A DNA stretch of 38,937 nucleotides from Legionella genomosp. 1 (GTDB lineage: Bacteria > Pseudomonadota > Gammaproteobacteria > UBA6186 > Azoamicaceae), in NCBI GenBank assembly GCA_945878715.1, contig CAMCTX010000008.1:1-38937 (forward strand), in the 5' to 3' direction. The position numbers and the translations under genes are program-made. The notes under the pieces are model-generated. The model made no database searches and had not been told where the DNA came from. It was given only the letters and a program-made list of their open reading frames with translations. The first letter of the stretch is position 1. Every line of letters starts with the position of its first letter. Below, piece after piece: positions 27,166 to 37,610 of this stretch.

Positions 27166-29106
27166 ATGACGATTATTGGTATCGATTTAGGCACCACCAA
27201 CTCGTGTGTGGCGGTGATGGAAGGTGGGGTTGCTAAAGTTTTAGTGAATAGTGAAGGCAATCGTACCACGCCCTCTGTGGTCGCTTTTCCGACCGATCCA
27301 AACAATAAAGAAAAAATGGTCGGGGATTCTGCGAAGCGCCAAGCGGTAACGAATTCCAAACAGACCTTCTATGGCGTGAAACGATTGATCGGTCGTAAAT
27401 ATGACGATCCTGTGGTGGGTAAAGATAAGGATATTGTGCCTTATCCTATTGTGCGTGCAGATAATGGAGATGCTTGGTTAGAGGCCAATGGACAAAAAAT
27501 GGCCCCTCAGCAAATTTCTGCAGAAGTCTTAATCAAAATGAAAAAGACGGCTGAAGATTATTTGGGTAAACCGGTCACAGAAGCGGTGATTACGGTGCCG
27601 GCTTATTTTAACGATTCTCAGCGTCAGGCGACCAAGGATGCAGGTCGTATTGCCGGTTTGGAAGTGAAACGTATTATTAATGAGCCTACCGCAGCAGCAC
27701 TAGCCTTTGGTATGGATAAGCAAGAAGGGGATATGACCATCGCAGTCTACGATCTAGGCGGTGGAACCTTCGATATTTCTATTATTGATATTGCTGTGGT
27801 AGACGGCGAGCATCAATTTGAGGTCTTGGCTACCAATGGCGATACTTTCTTGGGCGGCGAAGATTTCGATCTGCGTTTAATGGATTATTTAGTCAATGAA
27901 TTCCAGCGAGAAGCAGGGGTTAATTTAAAAAATGATCCGATTGCTTTGCAGCGTTTAAAAGAAGCTGCCGAGCGGGCTAAGATTGAATTGTCTTCTCGAG
28001 AACAAACGGAAGTGAATTTACCCTATGTGACGGCCGATGCCAGTGGTCCCAAGCATATGAACATCAAGATTAATCGGGCCAAATTAGAATCACTAGTGGA
28101 AGACTTAATTGCTAGAACGGTTGAGCCTTGTAAAGTTGTGCTTAAAGATGCTGGAAAATCGGCTGCTAATATTGATGCCGTTATTCTAGTGGGTGGTCAG
28201 ACCCGTATGCCTAAAGTGCAAGAAACGGTGAAGAACTTTTTTGGCAAAGAACCCCGTAAAGATGTGAATCCTGATGAAGCTGTTGCGATTGGTGCTGCCA
28301 TTCAGGGTGGTGTTTTATCAGGTGATGTGAAGGATGTGTTGTTGTTGGATGTTACGCCCTTATCCTTAGGGTTAGAAACCTTAGGGGGGGTGATGACCAA
28401 ATTGATTGAGAAAAATACGACCATCCCCACCAAGAAAACACAGACTTTTTCCACTGCGGCCGATGGCCAAACAGCGGTCACCATCCGTGTTTTCCAAGGT
28501 GAACGTGAACAAGCCGCAGCCAATAAGCTTTTAGGGCAATTTGATCTGTCGGATATTCCAGTCGCACCCCGTGGTACCCCACAAATTGAAGTCGCTTTTG
28601 ATATCGATGCCAATGGTATTTTAAGCGTTTCAGCCAAAGATGTGGCCAGTGGTAAAGAGCAGAAAATTGTAATCAAAGCCTCCAGTGGTTTAAGTGAAGA
28701 AGAAGTGAAACGTATGGTGCAGGATGCCGAGGCTCATGCAGAAGAAGACCGTCAATTCCAGGCCTTGGTATCTGTGCGTAATCAAGCCGATGCAATGATC
28801 CATGCCACTGAAAAATCGCTCAAAGAAATGGGCGATAAAGTAAGTGCCGAAGAGCGTGATAGTATTACGGCCGCCATAGCCGATCTCAAAGAAACGCTGA
28901 AGTCCAATGATAAGGAAATGATTGAGCAAAAAACAGAAAGTCTAACGGCGGCTTCTGGAAAGATGGCCGAGCGTCTTTATGCAGCAGGTCAGGCACCGGG
29001 TGCAGAACAAAACGATCAGGCCACAGGTACAGAGAGTAGCGCTTCAGCTGCCGATAAAAATACGGTAGATGCAGAGTTTGAGGAAGTCAAGGAGCATAAA
29101 TCCTAA
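27166..29106 (+). CDS. dnaK: Chaperone DnaK (Hsp70)
   Basis: This 646-residue Hsp70 has the ATPase domain ([17 protein letters not shown] at the start, [13 protein letters not shown] near residue 190-205, and [11 protein letters not shown]). The substrate-binding domain follows, then a C-terminal lid and a disordered tail ending in [13 protein letters not shown], the usual proteobacterial tail. The ribosome-binding site AAAGGAGA is strong. The stop codon overlaps the dnaJ start by one base (TAATG). Confidence 0.98.
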   Translation: MTIIGIDLGTTNSCVAVMEGGVAKVLVNSEGNRTTPSVVAFPTDPNNKEKMVGDSAKRQAVTNSKQTFYGVKRLIGRKYDDPVVGKDKDIVPYPIVRADNGDAWLEANGQKMAPQQISAEVLIKMKKTAEDYLGKPVTEAVITVPAYFNDSQRQATKDAGRIAGLEVKRIINEPTAAALAFGMDKQEGDMTIAVYDLGGGTFDISIIDIAVVDGEHQFEVLATNGDTFLGGEDFDLRLMDYLVNEFQREAGVNLKNDPIALQRLKEAAERAKIELSSREQTEVNLPYVTADASGPKHMNIKINRAKLESLVEDLIARTVEPCKVVLKDAGKSAANIDAVILVGGQTRMPKVQETVKNFFGKEPRKDVNPDEAVAIGAAIQGGVLSGDVKDVLLLDVTPLSLGLETLGGVMTKLIEKNTTIPTKKTQTFSTAADGQTAVTIRVFQGEREQAAANKLLGQFDLSDIPVAPRGTPQIEVAFDIDANGILSVSAKDVASGKEQKIVIKASSGLSEEEVKRMVQDAEAHAEEDRQFQALVSVRNQADAMIHATEKSLKEMGDKVSAEERDSITAAIADLKETLKSNDKEMIEQKTESLTAASGKMAERLYAAGQAPGAEQNDQATGTESSASAADKNTVDAEFEEVKEHKS

Positions 29107-30257
29107 TGGCCAAACAGGATTACTATGTCCTTTTAGGTGTAGACCCTCAGGCAAGCGAAGCGGATATTAAAAAAGCCTATCGAAAGCTTGCGATGAAGCA
29201 TCATCCCGATCGTAATGCGGGGAATAAAGCGTCGGAGGAACATTTTAAGGCGGTGAGCCAGGCCTACGAAGTGCTCTCTAATCCGCAGAAACGTGCCGCT
29301 TATGATCAATTCGGGCATGCGGCTGTCGATGGTTCTGCTGGGGCAGGTCCACAAGGTGGGGCTGCAGGGGTTGATCTAGGCGATATTTTTAGCAGTATCT
29401 TTGGCGATCGATTTGGCGGTGGTGGTGGTGCAAGCCGTGGCGCACGTAGCCATGGTATACAAGGTGCTGATCTAGGTTATGTACTAGAGCTATCACTGGA
29501 AGAGGCCGTGCGTGGTAAAACCACGGAAATCCAAGTCTCTACGTGGATAGGCTGTGATCCCTGCAAAGGATCGGGTGCCAAACCGGGCACACAGCCTAAA
29601 ACCTGTACAACCTGTGGTGGTGCAGGACAAGTACGTGTTCAGCAAGGCTTTTTTAGCATCCAGCAAAACTGTCCGCATTGTCAGGGACGGGGTAAAATGA
29701 TTGGCGATCCTTGTACCCAATGCCGTGGTCAAGGTCGAAGCAAAGATCGCAAAAAATTATCGGTGCGGATCCCCCCGGGTGTTGATGAGGGGGATAGAAT
29801 TCGTTTAAGTGGAGAAGGCGAGGCGGGCGCTCAGGGCGGATCGGCGGGCGATCTGTACGTGGAATTTCGTATTAAACCCCATCCTATTTTTACCCGTGAG
29901 GGGATCCATCTACACTGTGAAGTGCCCATTAGCTTTGCAACAGCAGCGCTAGGGGCAGATGTGGATGTGCCTACTTTAGAAGGCAGATTAAAACTCAAGA
30001 TCCCTGCAGGTACCCAAAGTGGTCAGACTTTTAGGTTACGTGCTAAGGGCGTTAAATCGATACGCGGGGAAGGTCCGGGCGATCTATTTTGCAAAGCGAT
30101 TCTAGAAACACCGGTTCATTTAAGTAAACGACAAAAAGAACTATTCACCGAGCTGGATGAAACGCTCAGCACGATGACCGAACATGCGAAGGATCATCAT
30201 CATCCCCGCAGCAAGTCTTGGTTTGAACGTCTGAAACACTTTTTTGACGAGACATGA
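29106..30257 (+). CDS. dnaJ: Chaperone DnaJ (Hsp40)
   Basis: This 383-residue cochaperone stimulates the DnaK ATPase and delivers substrates. It shows the J domain with HHPDRN (residues about 32-37), then a Gly-rich linker. The zinc-binding domain follows with four CxxCxGxG-type repeats ([32 protein letters not shown]). The C-terminal substrate-binding domain completes it. All repeats are intact. It overlaps dnaK by one base. A double-hairpin repeat lies after its stop, in front of dapB. Confidence 0.97.
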   Translation: MAKQDYYVLLGVDPQASEADIKKAYRKLAMKHHPDRNAGNKASEEHFKAVSQAYEVLSNPQKRAAYDQFGHAAVDGSAGAGPQGGAAGVDLGDIFSSIFGDRFGGGGGASRGARSHGIQGADLGYVLELSLEEAVRGKTTEIQVSTWIGCDPCKGSGAKPGTQPKTCTTCGGAGQVRVQQGFFSIQQNCPHCQGRGKMIGDPCTQCRGQGRSKDRKKLSVRIPPGVDEGDRIRLSGEGEAGAQGGSAGDLYVEFRIKPHPIFTREGIHLHCEVPISFATAALGADVDVPTLEGRLKLKIPAGTQSGQTFRLRAKGVKSIRGEGPGDLFCKAILETPVHLSKRQKELFTELDETLSTMTEHAKDHHHPRSKSWFERLKHFFDET

Positions 30258-30286
30258 TGATTATATAAGCTGTCCTCAGGGTGATT

Positions 30287-30334
30287 CCTTCTCCCGATTG
30301 CGGGAGAAGGTGGCCCGCAGGGCCGGATGAGGGT
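30287..30334 (+). repeat. Double-hairpin repeat, copy 3, in front of dapB
   Basis: This 48-base unit has the first stem CCTTCTCCCG / CGGGAGAAGG with loop ATTG, the second stem GGCC / GGCC with loop CGCAG, and the tail GGATGAGGGT. It ends 15 bases before the dapB ATG, just ahead of the ribosome-binding site. It could influence dnaJ-dapB read-through or dapB translation, but that is inference. Confidence 0.85.
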
Positions 30335-30349
30335 TAAACAGGAGAGGGA

Positions 30350-31048
30350 ATGAAACCAATTCATATTGCACTCAGTGGATCCAAAGGCCGTATGGGGCAG
30401 TGTGTGCAAGAGGCTGTCTCCCAAAATACCCAGTATGTGCTATCAGCCGAATTTTTTACGGCACAAAGCGATAGGGAGCGTGCACAAGCGCTAGAAAATC
30501 CTATTGATGTATGGGTGGATTTTTCTAATCCCACTGCGAGCCTTCTGTATTGTGAGCTATGTCGCAAAAACGGCTGGAAGATGGTGATTGGTACCACGGG
30601 GTTTTCAGAGGCTCAAAAAGCCCTTATTGTAGAAGCTGCTAAAGAGATACCAATTGTTTTAGCCCCTAACATGAGTATTGGTAATGCCCTTATGCTAAAG
30701 ATATTAGCGATCTTAGGGCAATCTACCATAGATTGTGATGTGGGTATTATTGATGTCCATCATAAACATAAAAAAGATGCACCCTCGGGTACTGCTTTGG
30801 CCATGGCGAAGGTTATAAATGCAGCAAAACCTACAGGTGGTATGCATGCCGATATCGTTTCCTTACGTTTAGGTGAATCGATAGGCGAGCATCAAGTTCT
30901 TTTTGCATTGAAGGATGAATCGATCAACATTACACATACCGTGCATCATCGTAAGGTATTTGCAGAAGGTGTTTTAAAAGCTGCAGCCTGGCTCATGAAT
31001 ATTCAAAAGCCAGGTTTATATGGTATGCAGGATGTACTGAATATCTAG
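30350..31048 (+). CDS. dapB: 4-hydroxy-tetrahydrodipicolinate reductase DapB
   Basis: This 232-residue enzyme reduces hydroxy-tetrahydrodipicolinate with NAD(P)H in lysine and diaminopimelate synthesis, and so supports peptidoglycan. The dinucleotide-binding GSKGRMG lies at residues 10-16. The catalytic and substrate-binding segment IDVHHKHKKDAPSGTALAMA is near residues 138-157. It is shorter than the E. coli enzyme (273 residues), as are many bacterial forms. The ribosome-binding site GGAGAGGG precedes the ATG. dnaJ ends 92 bases upstream with a repeat between. Confidence 0.94.
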   Translation: MKPIHIALSGSKGRMGQCVQEAVSQNTQYVLSAEFFTAQSDRERAQALENPIDVWVDFSNPTASLLYCELCRKNGWKMVIGTTGFSEAQKALIVEAAKEIPIVLAPNMSIGNALMLKILAILGQSTIDCDVGIIDVHHKHKKDAPSGTALAMAKVINAAKPTGGMHADIVSLRLGESIGEHQVLFALKDESINITHTVHHRKVFAEGVLKAAAWLMNIQKPGLYGMQDVLNI

Positions 31049-31105
31049 AGATACTTTCATTCAATGAGAGTAAAACTAGCATGTCAGATCTTATAATCCT
31101 ATGGA

Positions 31106-33364
31106 CTACTTACTAGCTCCTGCTAACTGCAAATCTAAATCCCCATCTTTTACAGAAACACTGACTTTTCCACCACCCGAGGCTAAGCTACCAAATAATA
31201 TCTCATTTGCCAGTGGTTTTTTGAGTTTATCACGGACTAATCGGGCCATAGGACGTGCGCCCATGAGCTTATCATAGCCATGAAGACCTAACCAATCTCG
31301 TCCCTCTTTGTCGACTTCTAAGACTATATCCTTTTCACCTAAGCGTGCTTGTAATTCGGTGAGAGATTTTTCTACAATCAAGGCAATGGCCTCTTGTGTG
31401 AGTGGTTTAAATTGAATAATCGCATCTAAGCGGTTTCTAAATTCAGGCGGAAAGCGTTTTTTAATAGCACCTAGGCCATCGGAAGCATGATCCTGTTGGG
31501 TGAAGCCCATCGAAGAACGATTCATATCTTCTGCACCCGCATTGGTCGTCAGTACTAGAATAACTTGTCTAAAATCTGTTTTGCGTCCATTGCTGTCGGT
31601 AAGAAAACCATGATCCATCACTTGGAGCAGTAGATTGTAAACATCGGAATGTGCTTTTTCAATTTCATCGAGTAGCAGTACACAATGGGGATGTTTATTC
31701 ACTTCATCGGTTAATAAACCACCCTTGTCAAAACCCACATAACCAGGCGGGGCGCCAATTAGGCGAGAGACGGTATGGTTTTCCATATATTCGGACATAT
31801 CAAAACGTACTAGATCAATACCCATTAATAAGGCCAGTTGTCTTGTAACTTCAGTTTTCCCCGTGCCTGTGGGGCCTGCAAACAGAAAAGAAGCGACGGG
31901 TTTTCCAGGATCGGCTAAACCCGACCGACCCACTTTTATAGCGTCTGCCAATACCGATACTGCTTCATCTTGGCCAAAAATAACCAATTTTAAATCACGT
32001 TCCAAATGACGTAAAACGGTTTTATCTGAAGTGGATACCGATCGCTCGGGGATCCGTGCCATTTTTGCAACAATACGTTCCATATCGGATACACCAATCA
32101 TTTTTTTACGTTTGTTGGGTGCTAGCAACCGTTGGTAAGAACCCGCCTCATCAACGATATCAATGGCTTTATCGGGTAAGAAGCGATCGGAGATATAGCG
32201 GTTGGCCATTTCAGCTGCGGCACGTAGTGCTGCACAGGAATATTTAACGCCATGATAACTTTCAAAACGCTCTTTGAGTCCTTTTAGTATGCCTACCGTT
32301 TGTTCGACAGAAGGTTCGGCCACATCGACTTTTTGAAAGCGTCGCACGAGCGCACGATCTTTTTCGAAAATGCCCCTATATTCCTGAAAAGTAGTAGAAC
32401 CTATACACTTTAAATCACTCGACGCCAAGAGGGGTTTAAGAAGATTAGAAGCATCCATCACACCACCCGATGCGGCACCTGCGCCAATAATGGTATGAAT
32501 TTCATCGATAAATAAAATCGCACCCACCTCGCGTTTTAATTGTTGTAACAGAGCCTTGAAGCGTTTTTCAAAATCGCCTCTGTATTTAGTGCCTGCCAAC
32601 AAGGCTCCCAAATCGAGCGAATAAATCGTGCTGTTTTTAATCGCATCGGGCACTGTACCTTCGACAACGGCTTTGGCCAAACCTTCTACAATGGCTGTTT
32701 TACCAACACCAGCCTCACCTACAAATAGAGGGTTGTTTTTACGTCTGCGACAAAGAATTTGAATGGTTCTGTTAATTTCATCATCCCGACCCACGAGTGG
32801 ATCAATTTTCCCCATTTTCGCTTGATGATTTAAATTAACCGCATAGCTCTCTAAAGGACTTCGTGCAACAGCATCGGGCGCATTCTCTTCTTCTTGCATA
32901 GGGTTAATGTCTAAATCCATCGGTTCTTCAAAACGATGAATACCTTGTGCAATATGGTTTAAGATATCTATGCGATTGATATTTTCTTTTTTTAAGAAAT
33001 AAACAGCTTGGCTATCTTGTTCGCTAAAAATAGCTGCCAGCACATTGGCACCCGTGACTTCTTCTTTGCCGGAGGATTGTACATGGAACACAGCGCGTTG
33101 TAAGACACGCTGAAAGGCCAAGGTAGGCTGGGTTTCACGATGCACTTCATGGCCGGGAATCAGGGGGGTTGTTTCATCGATAAAAGCCACGAGGTTCAGT
33201 CGTAGATTCTCTATATTGCCACGACAGGCCTTTAAAATCTCAAAAACTGTTGTATTATCCAGTAAACTTAAAAGTAAATGTTCTACTGTCATAAATTCAT
33301 GTTGTTTATCCCGTGCATTTTTAAAGGTAAGATTGAGTGTATTTTCCAATTCTTTACTCAACAT
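31106..33364 (-). CDS. clpA: ATP-dependent Clp protease ATP-binding subunit ClpA
   Basis: This 752-residue AAA+ unfoldase feeds substrates to ClpP. It shows the N-domain ([20 protein letters not shown]), then Walker [15 protein letters not shown] in the first AAA domain and [10 protein letters not shown] in the second. The ClpP-docking loop is probably in the segment around DLKCIGS...VEKSLTELQ, but I did not pin it down. The frame extends to a TTG at 33373. The ATG at 33364 is preferred because AAGGAGATT sits 7-9 bases upstream of it. No clpS precedes it, although cspD is still next door. Confidence 0.95.
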   Translation of the reverse strand: MLSKELENTLNLTFKNARDKQHEFMTVEHLLLSLLDNTTVFEILKACRGNIENLRLNLVAFIDETTPLIPGHEVHRETQPTLAFQRVLQRAVFHVQSSGKEEVTGANVLAAIFSEQDSQAVYFLKKENINRIDILNHIAQGIHRFEEPMDLDINPMQEEENAPDAVARSPLESYAVNLNHQAKMGKIDPLVGRDDEINRTIQILCRRRKNNPLFVGEAGVGKTAIVEGLAKAVVEGTVPDAIKNSTIYSLDLGALLAGTKYRGDFEKRFKALLQQLKREVGAILFIDEIHTIIGAGAASGGVMDASNLLKPLLASSDLKCIGSTTFQEYRGIFEKDRALVRRFQKVDVAEPSVEQTVGILKGLKERFESYHGVKYSCAALRAAAEMANRYISDRFLPDKAIDIVDEAGSYQRLLAPNKRKKMIGVSDMERIVAKMARIPERSVSTSDKTVLRHLERDLKLVIFGQDEAVSVLADAIKVGRSGLADPGKPVASFLFAGPTGTGKTEVTRQLALLMGIDLVRFDMSEYMENHTVSRLIGAPPGYVGFDKGGLLTDEVNKHPHCVLLLDEIEKAHSDVYNLLLQVMDHGFLTDSNGRKTDFRQVILVLTTNAGAEDMNRSSMGFTQQDHASDGLGAIKKRFPPEFRNRLDAIIQFKPLTQEAIALIVEKSLTELQARLGEKDIVLEVDKEGRDWLGLHGYDKLMGARPMARLVRDKLKKPLANEILFGSLASGGGKVSVSVKDGDLDLQLAGASK

Positions 33365-33547
33365 AAGGTCCAATCTCCTTGATTTTATCTATGAGGGTCA
33401 ATCATCCAGTATTCTGAGGCCCCATTCTTTCAAGGCCCATACTTCAATGGTAGTCAATATTTAATGAACTGCTTCATTTTTCAAAACTTGACAGGTCTAT
33501 AAATAGGGTCAACATTAATAAATAGTCATTATGTAGGGAAGGGTGGA

Positions 33548-33760
33548 ATGGCGACGACAGGTGTTGTCAAATGGTTTAATAATCAGAAAGGCTTTGGTTT
33601 TATATGCCCCATTGACGGTGGCGAAGACATTTTTGCCCATTTTTCTGCAATTGTCATGGAAGGCTATAAAAGCCTGAAGGCGGGTCAAAGCGTTCTATTT
33701 GAAGTCGAAACAGGGCCTAAGGGTCTGCATGCCATAAATATTGCTATAAATGCGCAATAA
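33548..33760 (+). CDS. cspD: Cold-shock-like protein CspD
   Basis: This 70-residue single CSD-domain protein binds single-stranded nucleic acid through the motifs [15 protein letters not shown] and DIFAHFSAI. Sequence ([21 protein letters not shown]) and position next to clpA identify it with CspD, which in E. coli inhibits DNA replication in slow growth and is regulated by starvation. The ribosome-binding site AGGGAAGGG is strong. A good -35-like TTGACA lies at 33488, but no convincing -10 follows at the proper distance. Its 3' end overlaps the end of icd by 17 bases on the other strand. Confidence 0.92.
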   Translation: MATTGVVKWFNNQKGFGFICPIDGGEDIFAHFSAIVMEGYKSLKAGQSVLFEVETGPKGLHAINIAINAQ

Positions 33761-35000
33761 GCGCTGCTGCAAAAGCTGAAGTACTCAATAGAGTGGCTCC
33801 TTTCATGAGACGTTCCAGATCATAGGTAACGGTTTTTTCTAGAATGGTCGCTTCCATAGCACGCATGATGCGATCCGCCGCCTCATTCCAGCCTATATGT
33901 AAGAGCATCATCTGTGCTGAAAGAATGAGGGAGCTGGGATTCGCACGGTTAAGGCCGGCATGTTTGGGGGCTGTGCCATGGGTAGCCTCAAATAAGGCAA
34001 TATTATCCGAAAGATTAGCGCCGGGTGCCATACCGATACCGCCTACTTGTGCGGCCAATGCATCCGATAAATAATCGCCATTCAAGTTAAGGGTTGCAAT
34101 GACGCTAAATTCTCTGGGACGTAACAAAATTTGTTGAAAAAAAGCATCGGCAATCATATCGTTTATCACGATGGGTTGGCCATTTTTAGGATTGCGTAGT
34201 GTATGCCATGGCCCTCCTTCTAGCGGTGTTGCACCAAAGGCTTCTCGGGCCAGTTCATAACCCCATTCTTTAAAGGCCCCTTCGGTAAATTTCATAATAT
34301 TACCCTTATGCACAAGGGTGACCGTGGGACAGCCATGATCAATAGCATATTGTATGGCCTGGCGTATGAGGCGCTGGCTGCCGTTTTTAGATACGGGTTT
34401 GATGCCAATGCCACAATGATCGGGAAAGCGGATCTGGGTGACATGCATGGTTTCTTGCAAAAATCGAATGACCTGTTTAGCCTCTATGCTGTCCGCAGCC
34501 CACTCAATACCTGCATAAATATCTTCGGCATTTTCTCTGAAGATAACCATATCCACAGCCTCGGGTTCTTTCACAGGACTCGGGGTGCCTTGTAAGTATC
34601 GTATGGGCCTTAAACAGGTGTATAAATCTAATTGTTGACGTAAGCTCACGTTGATGGATCGGATCCCTCCACCGACGGGGGTCGTTAGAGGACCTTTGAT
34701 AGCGACTAAAAACTGTTTAAGGGCATCGAGAGTCTCTCCCGGTAGAAAAGTAGTCGCACCATAGTGTTGTGTGGCTTTTTCACCTGCATAAATTTCCATC
34801 CATGCAATAGCCCGCTTACCCTCATAAGCCTTCAGAACGGCCGCATCCACAACCTGTTTCATCGCAGGGGTGATATCAATACCAATGCCATCACCCTCTA
34901 TATAGGGAATAATGGGACGATTGGGAACCTCAAGCTTACCCTCTTTATTCAGGGTAATGGCGCTACCTTCTGTAGGAACAACGATGTTTTGATAATGCAT
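33744..35000 (-). CDS. icd: Isocitrate dehydrogenase (NADP type)
   Basis: This 418-residue TCA-cycle enzyme oxidises isocitrate to 2-oxoglutarate. The N-terminal [17 protein letters not shown] is typical. The substrate motif [20 protein letters not shown] near residues 110-129 includes the serine that AceK phosphorylates in E. coli. The metal and cofactor segment [24 protein letters not shown] and the [11 protein letters not shown] motif complete it. The ribosome-binding site AAGAGGGG is good. It is convergent with cspD and overlaps it by 17 bases at the 3' ends. Confidence 0.95.
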   Translation of the reverse strand: MHYQNIVVPTEGSAITLNKEGKLEVPNRPIIPYIEGDGIGIDITPAMKQVVDAAVLKAYEGKRAIAWMEIYAGEKATQHYGATTFLPGETLDALKQFLVAIKGPLTTPVGGGIRSINVSLRQQLDLYTCLRPIRYLQGTPSPVKEPEAVDMVIFRENAEDIYAGIEWAADSIEAKQVIRFLQETMHVTQIRFPDHCGIGIKPVSKNGSQRLIRQAIQYAIDHGCPTVTLVHKGNIMKFTEGAFKEWGYELAREAFGATPLEGGPWHTLRNPKNGQPIVINDMIADAFFQQILLRPREFSVIATLNLNGDYLSDALAAQVGGIGMAPGANLSDNIALFEATHGTAPKHAGLNRANPSSLILSAQMMLLHIGWNEAADRIMRAMEATILEKTVTYDLERLMKGATLLSTSAFAAALIAHL

Positions 35001-35074
35001 AAAACCCCTCTTAATCCTGGTATGATAGCCTTTATTGACTATTTGGGCATCTACCTATTTCTACACTATGCTCT

Positions 35075-35080
35075 TATAAT
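35075..35080 (+). promoter_or_regulatory. Possible -10 element of the slt promoter
   Basis: A perfect TATAAT lies 35 bases before the slt start codon, in the divergent gap from icd. The matching -35 region (TACCTA at 35052) is poor, so the promoter may depend on an activator or may be chance. Confidence 0.3.
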
Positions 35081-35114
35081 AGCGTTGAAAAATGTTTTGG
35101 GGCGAGATTGATCG

Positions 35115-37094
35115 ATGTTGTTTAAAAAAATATTAATAGGTTTGGTTGTTGGTCACTCTTTGGTGTTCATCGATAAAAGCCATGCAAGCAGCGAATCGAC
35201 CTGGCGATCAGAACGGGCCCTATTCGTAGAAGCTGAAAGAAGTCTGCAGCAACGACACTGGGATCGCTATCATCCACTCAAAAAACGCCTAAGCCATTAC
35301 CCTTTATTGCCTTACTTGCTCTATGCAGAGTATGAACAGGGCCTTGCAACCTTAAGTCCAGAGGCCTTTTACGATTATTTACAAAAATACTCAGATACCC
35401 CTTTGGCTGAACAATTAAGAGTGCGCTGGCTACAACAGAAGGCCAAACAAGAAAATTGGCAGGCCTTTTTAAGTGCCTATGAGCCGACCGAGGATCTTTC
35501 TTTACAATGCCATTATTTATGGGCTTCGCTACAGACGGGCAAAGACCCTTCTATGGTTTTCAAGCAGATTGCCACACTCTGGATGCGTGGTAAAGGTGTG
35601 CCTAAAAGTTGTGAGGCAGTCTTTGAAGTTTTTGAAAAAAGTGGGCATGTGACACGTCCCATGGCTTGGCAACGGGTTAAATTGCTTATACAAGAAGGGC
35701 AAAACACGCTCGCACGTAAAATGCGTATTCATTTACAACGTTCAGAAATGGCCTTGGTTGAATTATGGATGATGGTGCGTCACAACCCTATGCTCGTGAC
35801 CCAAGCACGCTATTTTCAGCCTAAACATCCAGCCCATTTAGAAATGCTTGTGGATGGTGTTTCATTAATTGCCAAGGATAAACCTTCGGTCGCCATTCGT
35901 ATTTGGCAGCAGATAAGTACACAGTATCCTTTTACAGAACGTCATTGGGGCTTGGTTGTGCGTGCCATTGGTCTGCGTTATGCGGCAGACAAACACGTTG
36001 ATGCCGAGAAATGGCTTAGCCGCGTACCAGCCATTTACACCAATGAGGCGGTGAATGAGTGGCGTGTGCGCACGGCACTTTTTAAAGAAGATTGGCCACA
36101 AGCGATTCATTGGATAAACCATTTGCCAGCCGATTTAGCAAAAAAAGAAGAATGGCAATATTGGCATGGGCGTGCTTTAGAGCGGGTGAATCATAGGGAG
36201 GCTAGCCAGCAGATTTTCGGAAGATTATCACACCTGCGATCTTATTATGGGCTTCTAGCGAGCCATCAATTATTGAAACCCTATTCTGTTCACCACCAAA
36301 AATTATCGGTTTCAAAGGATTTAGTGGCTAGTTTGAGTACGCGCACTGCGATCCTTCGAGCCCGTGAGCTTCATTTTCTCAAGCGTCATGACAAAGCACG
36401 TGCACAGTGGCGCCATGAAACACGTCGTATGAGCGATCAAGAAAAACATGCCGCAGCTTTTTTAGCCCTACGTTGGGAGCAGCCTAATTGGTCTATTTTA
36501 GCGCTGGCCGCTGCCAACCATCAAGATGATTTATCTTTACGTTTTCCCATTGTGTATGGCGTGAAAATTTTTGAAGAGGCGCAACGCAATAAAATTGATC
36601 CTGCTTGGATTTTAGCGGTTGCCCGCCAAGAAAGTGCTTTTGTATCGCATGCAAAATCGACAGCAGGCGCCTTGGGTGTGATGCAGCTTATTCCGAGCAC
36701 CGCACAAATGGTCGCTAAAAAAAGAAATCTGGCCTTTGCGGGAGAATCCACTTTATTAGAACCCCATAGCAATATACAGTTGGGTAGTGGTTATTTAAAA
36801 ATGATGCTTGAAAAACACCAGGACAACTCTATTCTCGCAACGGTGGCTTACAATGCAGGTCCAGGTCGTATTCGTCAATGGTTGCCAACCTATGATATGG
36901 CAGCCGATCTGTGGATTGAAACAATCCCTTATAAGGAAAGTCGTGATTATATAAAAAATATTTTAATTTACACGGCTGTTTATCAAGAAATGTTAGGTGG
37001 AAAATCGAATATGGCGCGCTACATGCGTTATATTCCAAGTCAAAAAACGTTAATGGCTTCTATAAAGGATCTTAAAAAAAATGCACATGAGTAA
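35115..37094 (+). CDS. slt: Soluble lytic murein transglycosylase (Slt70)
   Basis: This 659-residue periplasmic enzyme cleaves the glycan strands of peptidoglycan. It has a signal peptide (KK followed by a hydrophobic stretch) with likely cleavage after SHA near residue 25. A long helical ring-like domain of short repeated helices follows. The C-terminal lysozyme-like domain has ARQESAF (catalytic Glu506), SKSTAGALGVMQLIPSTA-like signature (here AKSTAGALGVMQLIPSTA), and VAYNAGPGR. All key residues are present. The ribosome-binding site GGGGCGAG precedes the ATG. Its end overlaps the next gene by 14 bases. Confidence 0.94.
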   Translation: MLFKKILIGLVVGHSLVFIDKSHASSESTWRSERALFVEAERSLQQRHWDRYHPLKKRLSHYPLLPYLLYAEYEQGLATLSPEAFYDYLQKYSDTPLAEQLRVRWLQQKAKQENWQAFLSAYEPTEDLSLQCHYLWASLQTGKDPSMVFKQIATLWMRGKGVPKSCEAVFEVFEKSGHVTRPMAWQRVKLLIQEGQNTLARKMRIHLQRSEMALVELWMMVRHNPMLVTQARYFQPKHPAHLEMLVDGVSLIAKDKPSVAIRIWQQISTQYPFTERHWGLVVRAIGLRYAADKHVDAEKWLSRVPAIYTNEAVNEWRVRTALFKEDWPQAIHWINHLPADLAKKEEWQYWHGRALERVNHREASQQIFGRLSHLRSYYGLLASHQLLKPYSVHHQKLSVSKDLVASLSTRTAILRARELHFLKRHDKARAQWRHETRRMSDQEKHAAAFLALRWEQPNWSILALAAANHQDDLSLRFPIVYGVKIFEEAQRNKIDPAWILAVARQESAFVSHAKSTAGALGVMQLIPSTAQMVAKKRNLAFAGESTLLEPHSNIQLGSGYLKMMLEKHQDNSILATVAYNAGPGRIRQWLPTYDMAADLWIETIPYKESRDYIKNILIYTAVYQEMLGGKSNMARYMRYIPSQKTLMASIKDLKKNAHE

Positions 37095-37602
37095 TAGCGT
37101 ATCGAAGAAAAAACCGCCCATGGTCGCCCCTTTATTAAAAGAGGGCTTGTTTCACTTTCATGATTTAGAGGAGGCCTATGCTTTAGCCAATTTTTTAGCA
37201 GAAGCCTGTCCTAATGCACGATTGGCCATATTGGGCATTACGGAAATATTAGTGAATGCTTTGGAACATGGTAATTTAGGTATTACCTTTGAAGAAAAAT
37301 CCGCATTACACTTGGCAGATGAATGGTTAGAAGAAATTAATAGACGTTTAAACTTGCCTGAACACAGTGGGCAATGGGTGAGCGTGCATTTTCAAAGAAC
37401 GAAAAGTGAAATAACTTTGGTGGTGACCGATCAAGGCAAAGGTTTTGATTGGAGAAAATACCAGACATTTGATTCTGAAAATAAATTGCGTCAGCACGGG
37501 CGTGGTATCTTAGTGGCCAAGCATTTTGCCTTTAAAGCCCTTCGTTATTCCGAAAAAGGTAATGAAGTAACCTGTGTGATTGATTGCGAAAAAGTAGTGT
37601 AA
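37081..37602 (+). CDS. Stand-alone HATPase (RsbW/anti-sigma-factor-like kinase domain)
   Basis: This 173-residue protein is a single GHKL-type ATPase domain of the HATPase_c_2 group, which includes anti-sigma serine kinases. The N box is ITEILVNALEHGN (Asn59, Glu61, His63), the G1 box is DQGKGFDW (residues 117-124) and the G2 box is HGRGI (139-143). An extra helical segment of about 35 residues (LHLADEWLEEINRRL) lies between the N and G1 boxes. There is no partner sigma factor, anti-anti-sigma or PP2C gene inside the window. ATG 37081 or ATG 37087 could be the start; both overlap the end of slt, so it is probably translated by coupling. The target is unknown. Confidence 0.82.
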   Translation: MHMSNSVSKKKPPMVAPLLKEGLFHFHDLEEAYALANFLAEACPNARLAILGITEILVNALEHGNLGITFEEKSALHLADEWLEEINRRLNLPEHSGQWVSVHFQRTKSEITLVVTDQGKGFDWRKYQTFDSENKLRQHGRGILVAKHFAFKALRYSEKGNEVTCVIDCEKVV

Positions 37603-37610
37603 AATATCCT

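Noticed and set aside
31051-31071. Hairpin TACTTTCATT / AATGAGAGTA after dapB as a rho-independent terminator.
   Set aside because: The stem is AT-rich, the loop very tight, and no T-run follows on the plus strand, so the evidence is too weak.
33420-33475. Minus-strand frame ending TTIEVWALKEWGLRILDD as a possible clpS remnant.
   Set aside because: It has no start, is very short, and shows no resemblance to the ClpS core or C-terminus.
33488-33520. Sigma70 promoter for cspD built on TTGACA at 33488.
   Set aside because: No acceptable -10 hexamer lies 16-19 bases downstream. TATAAA at 33498 is too close.
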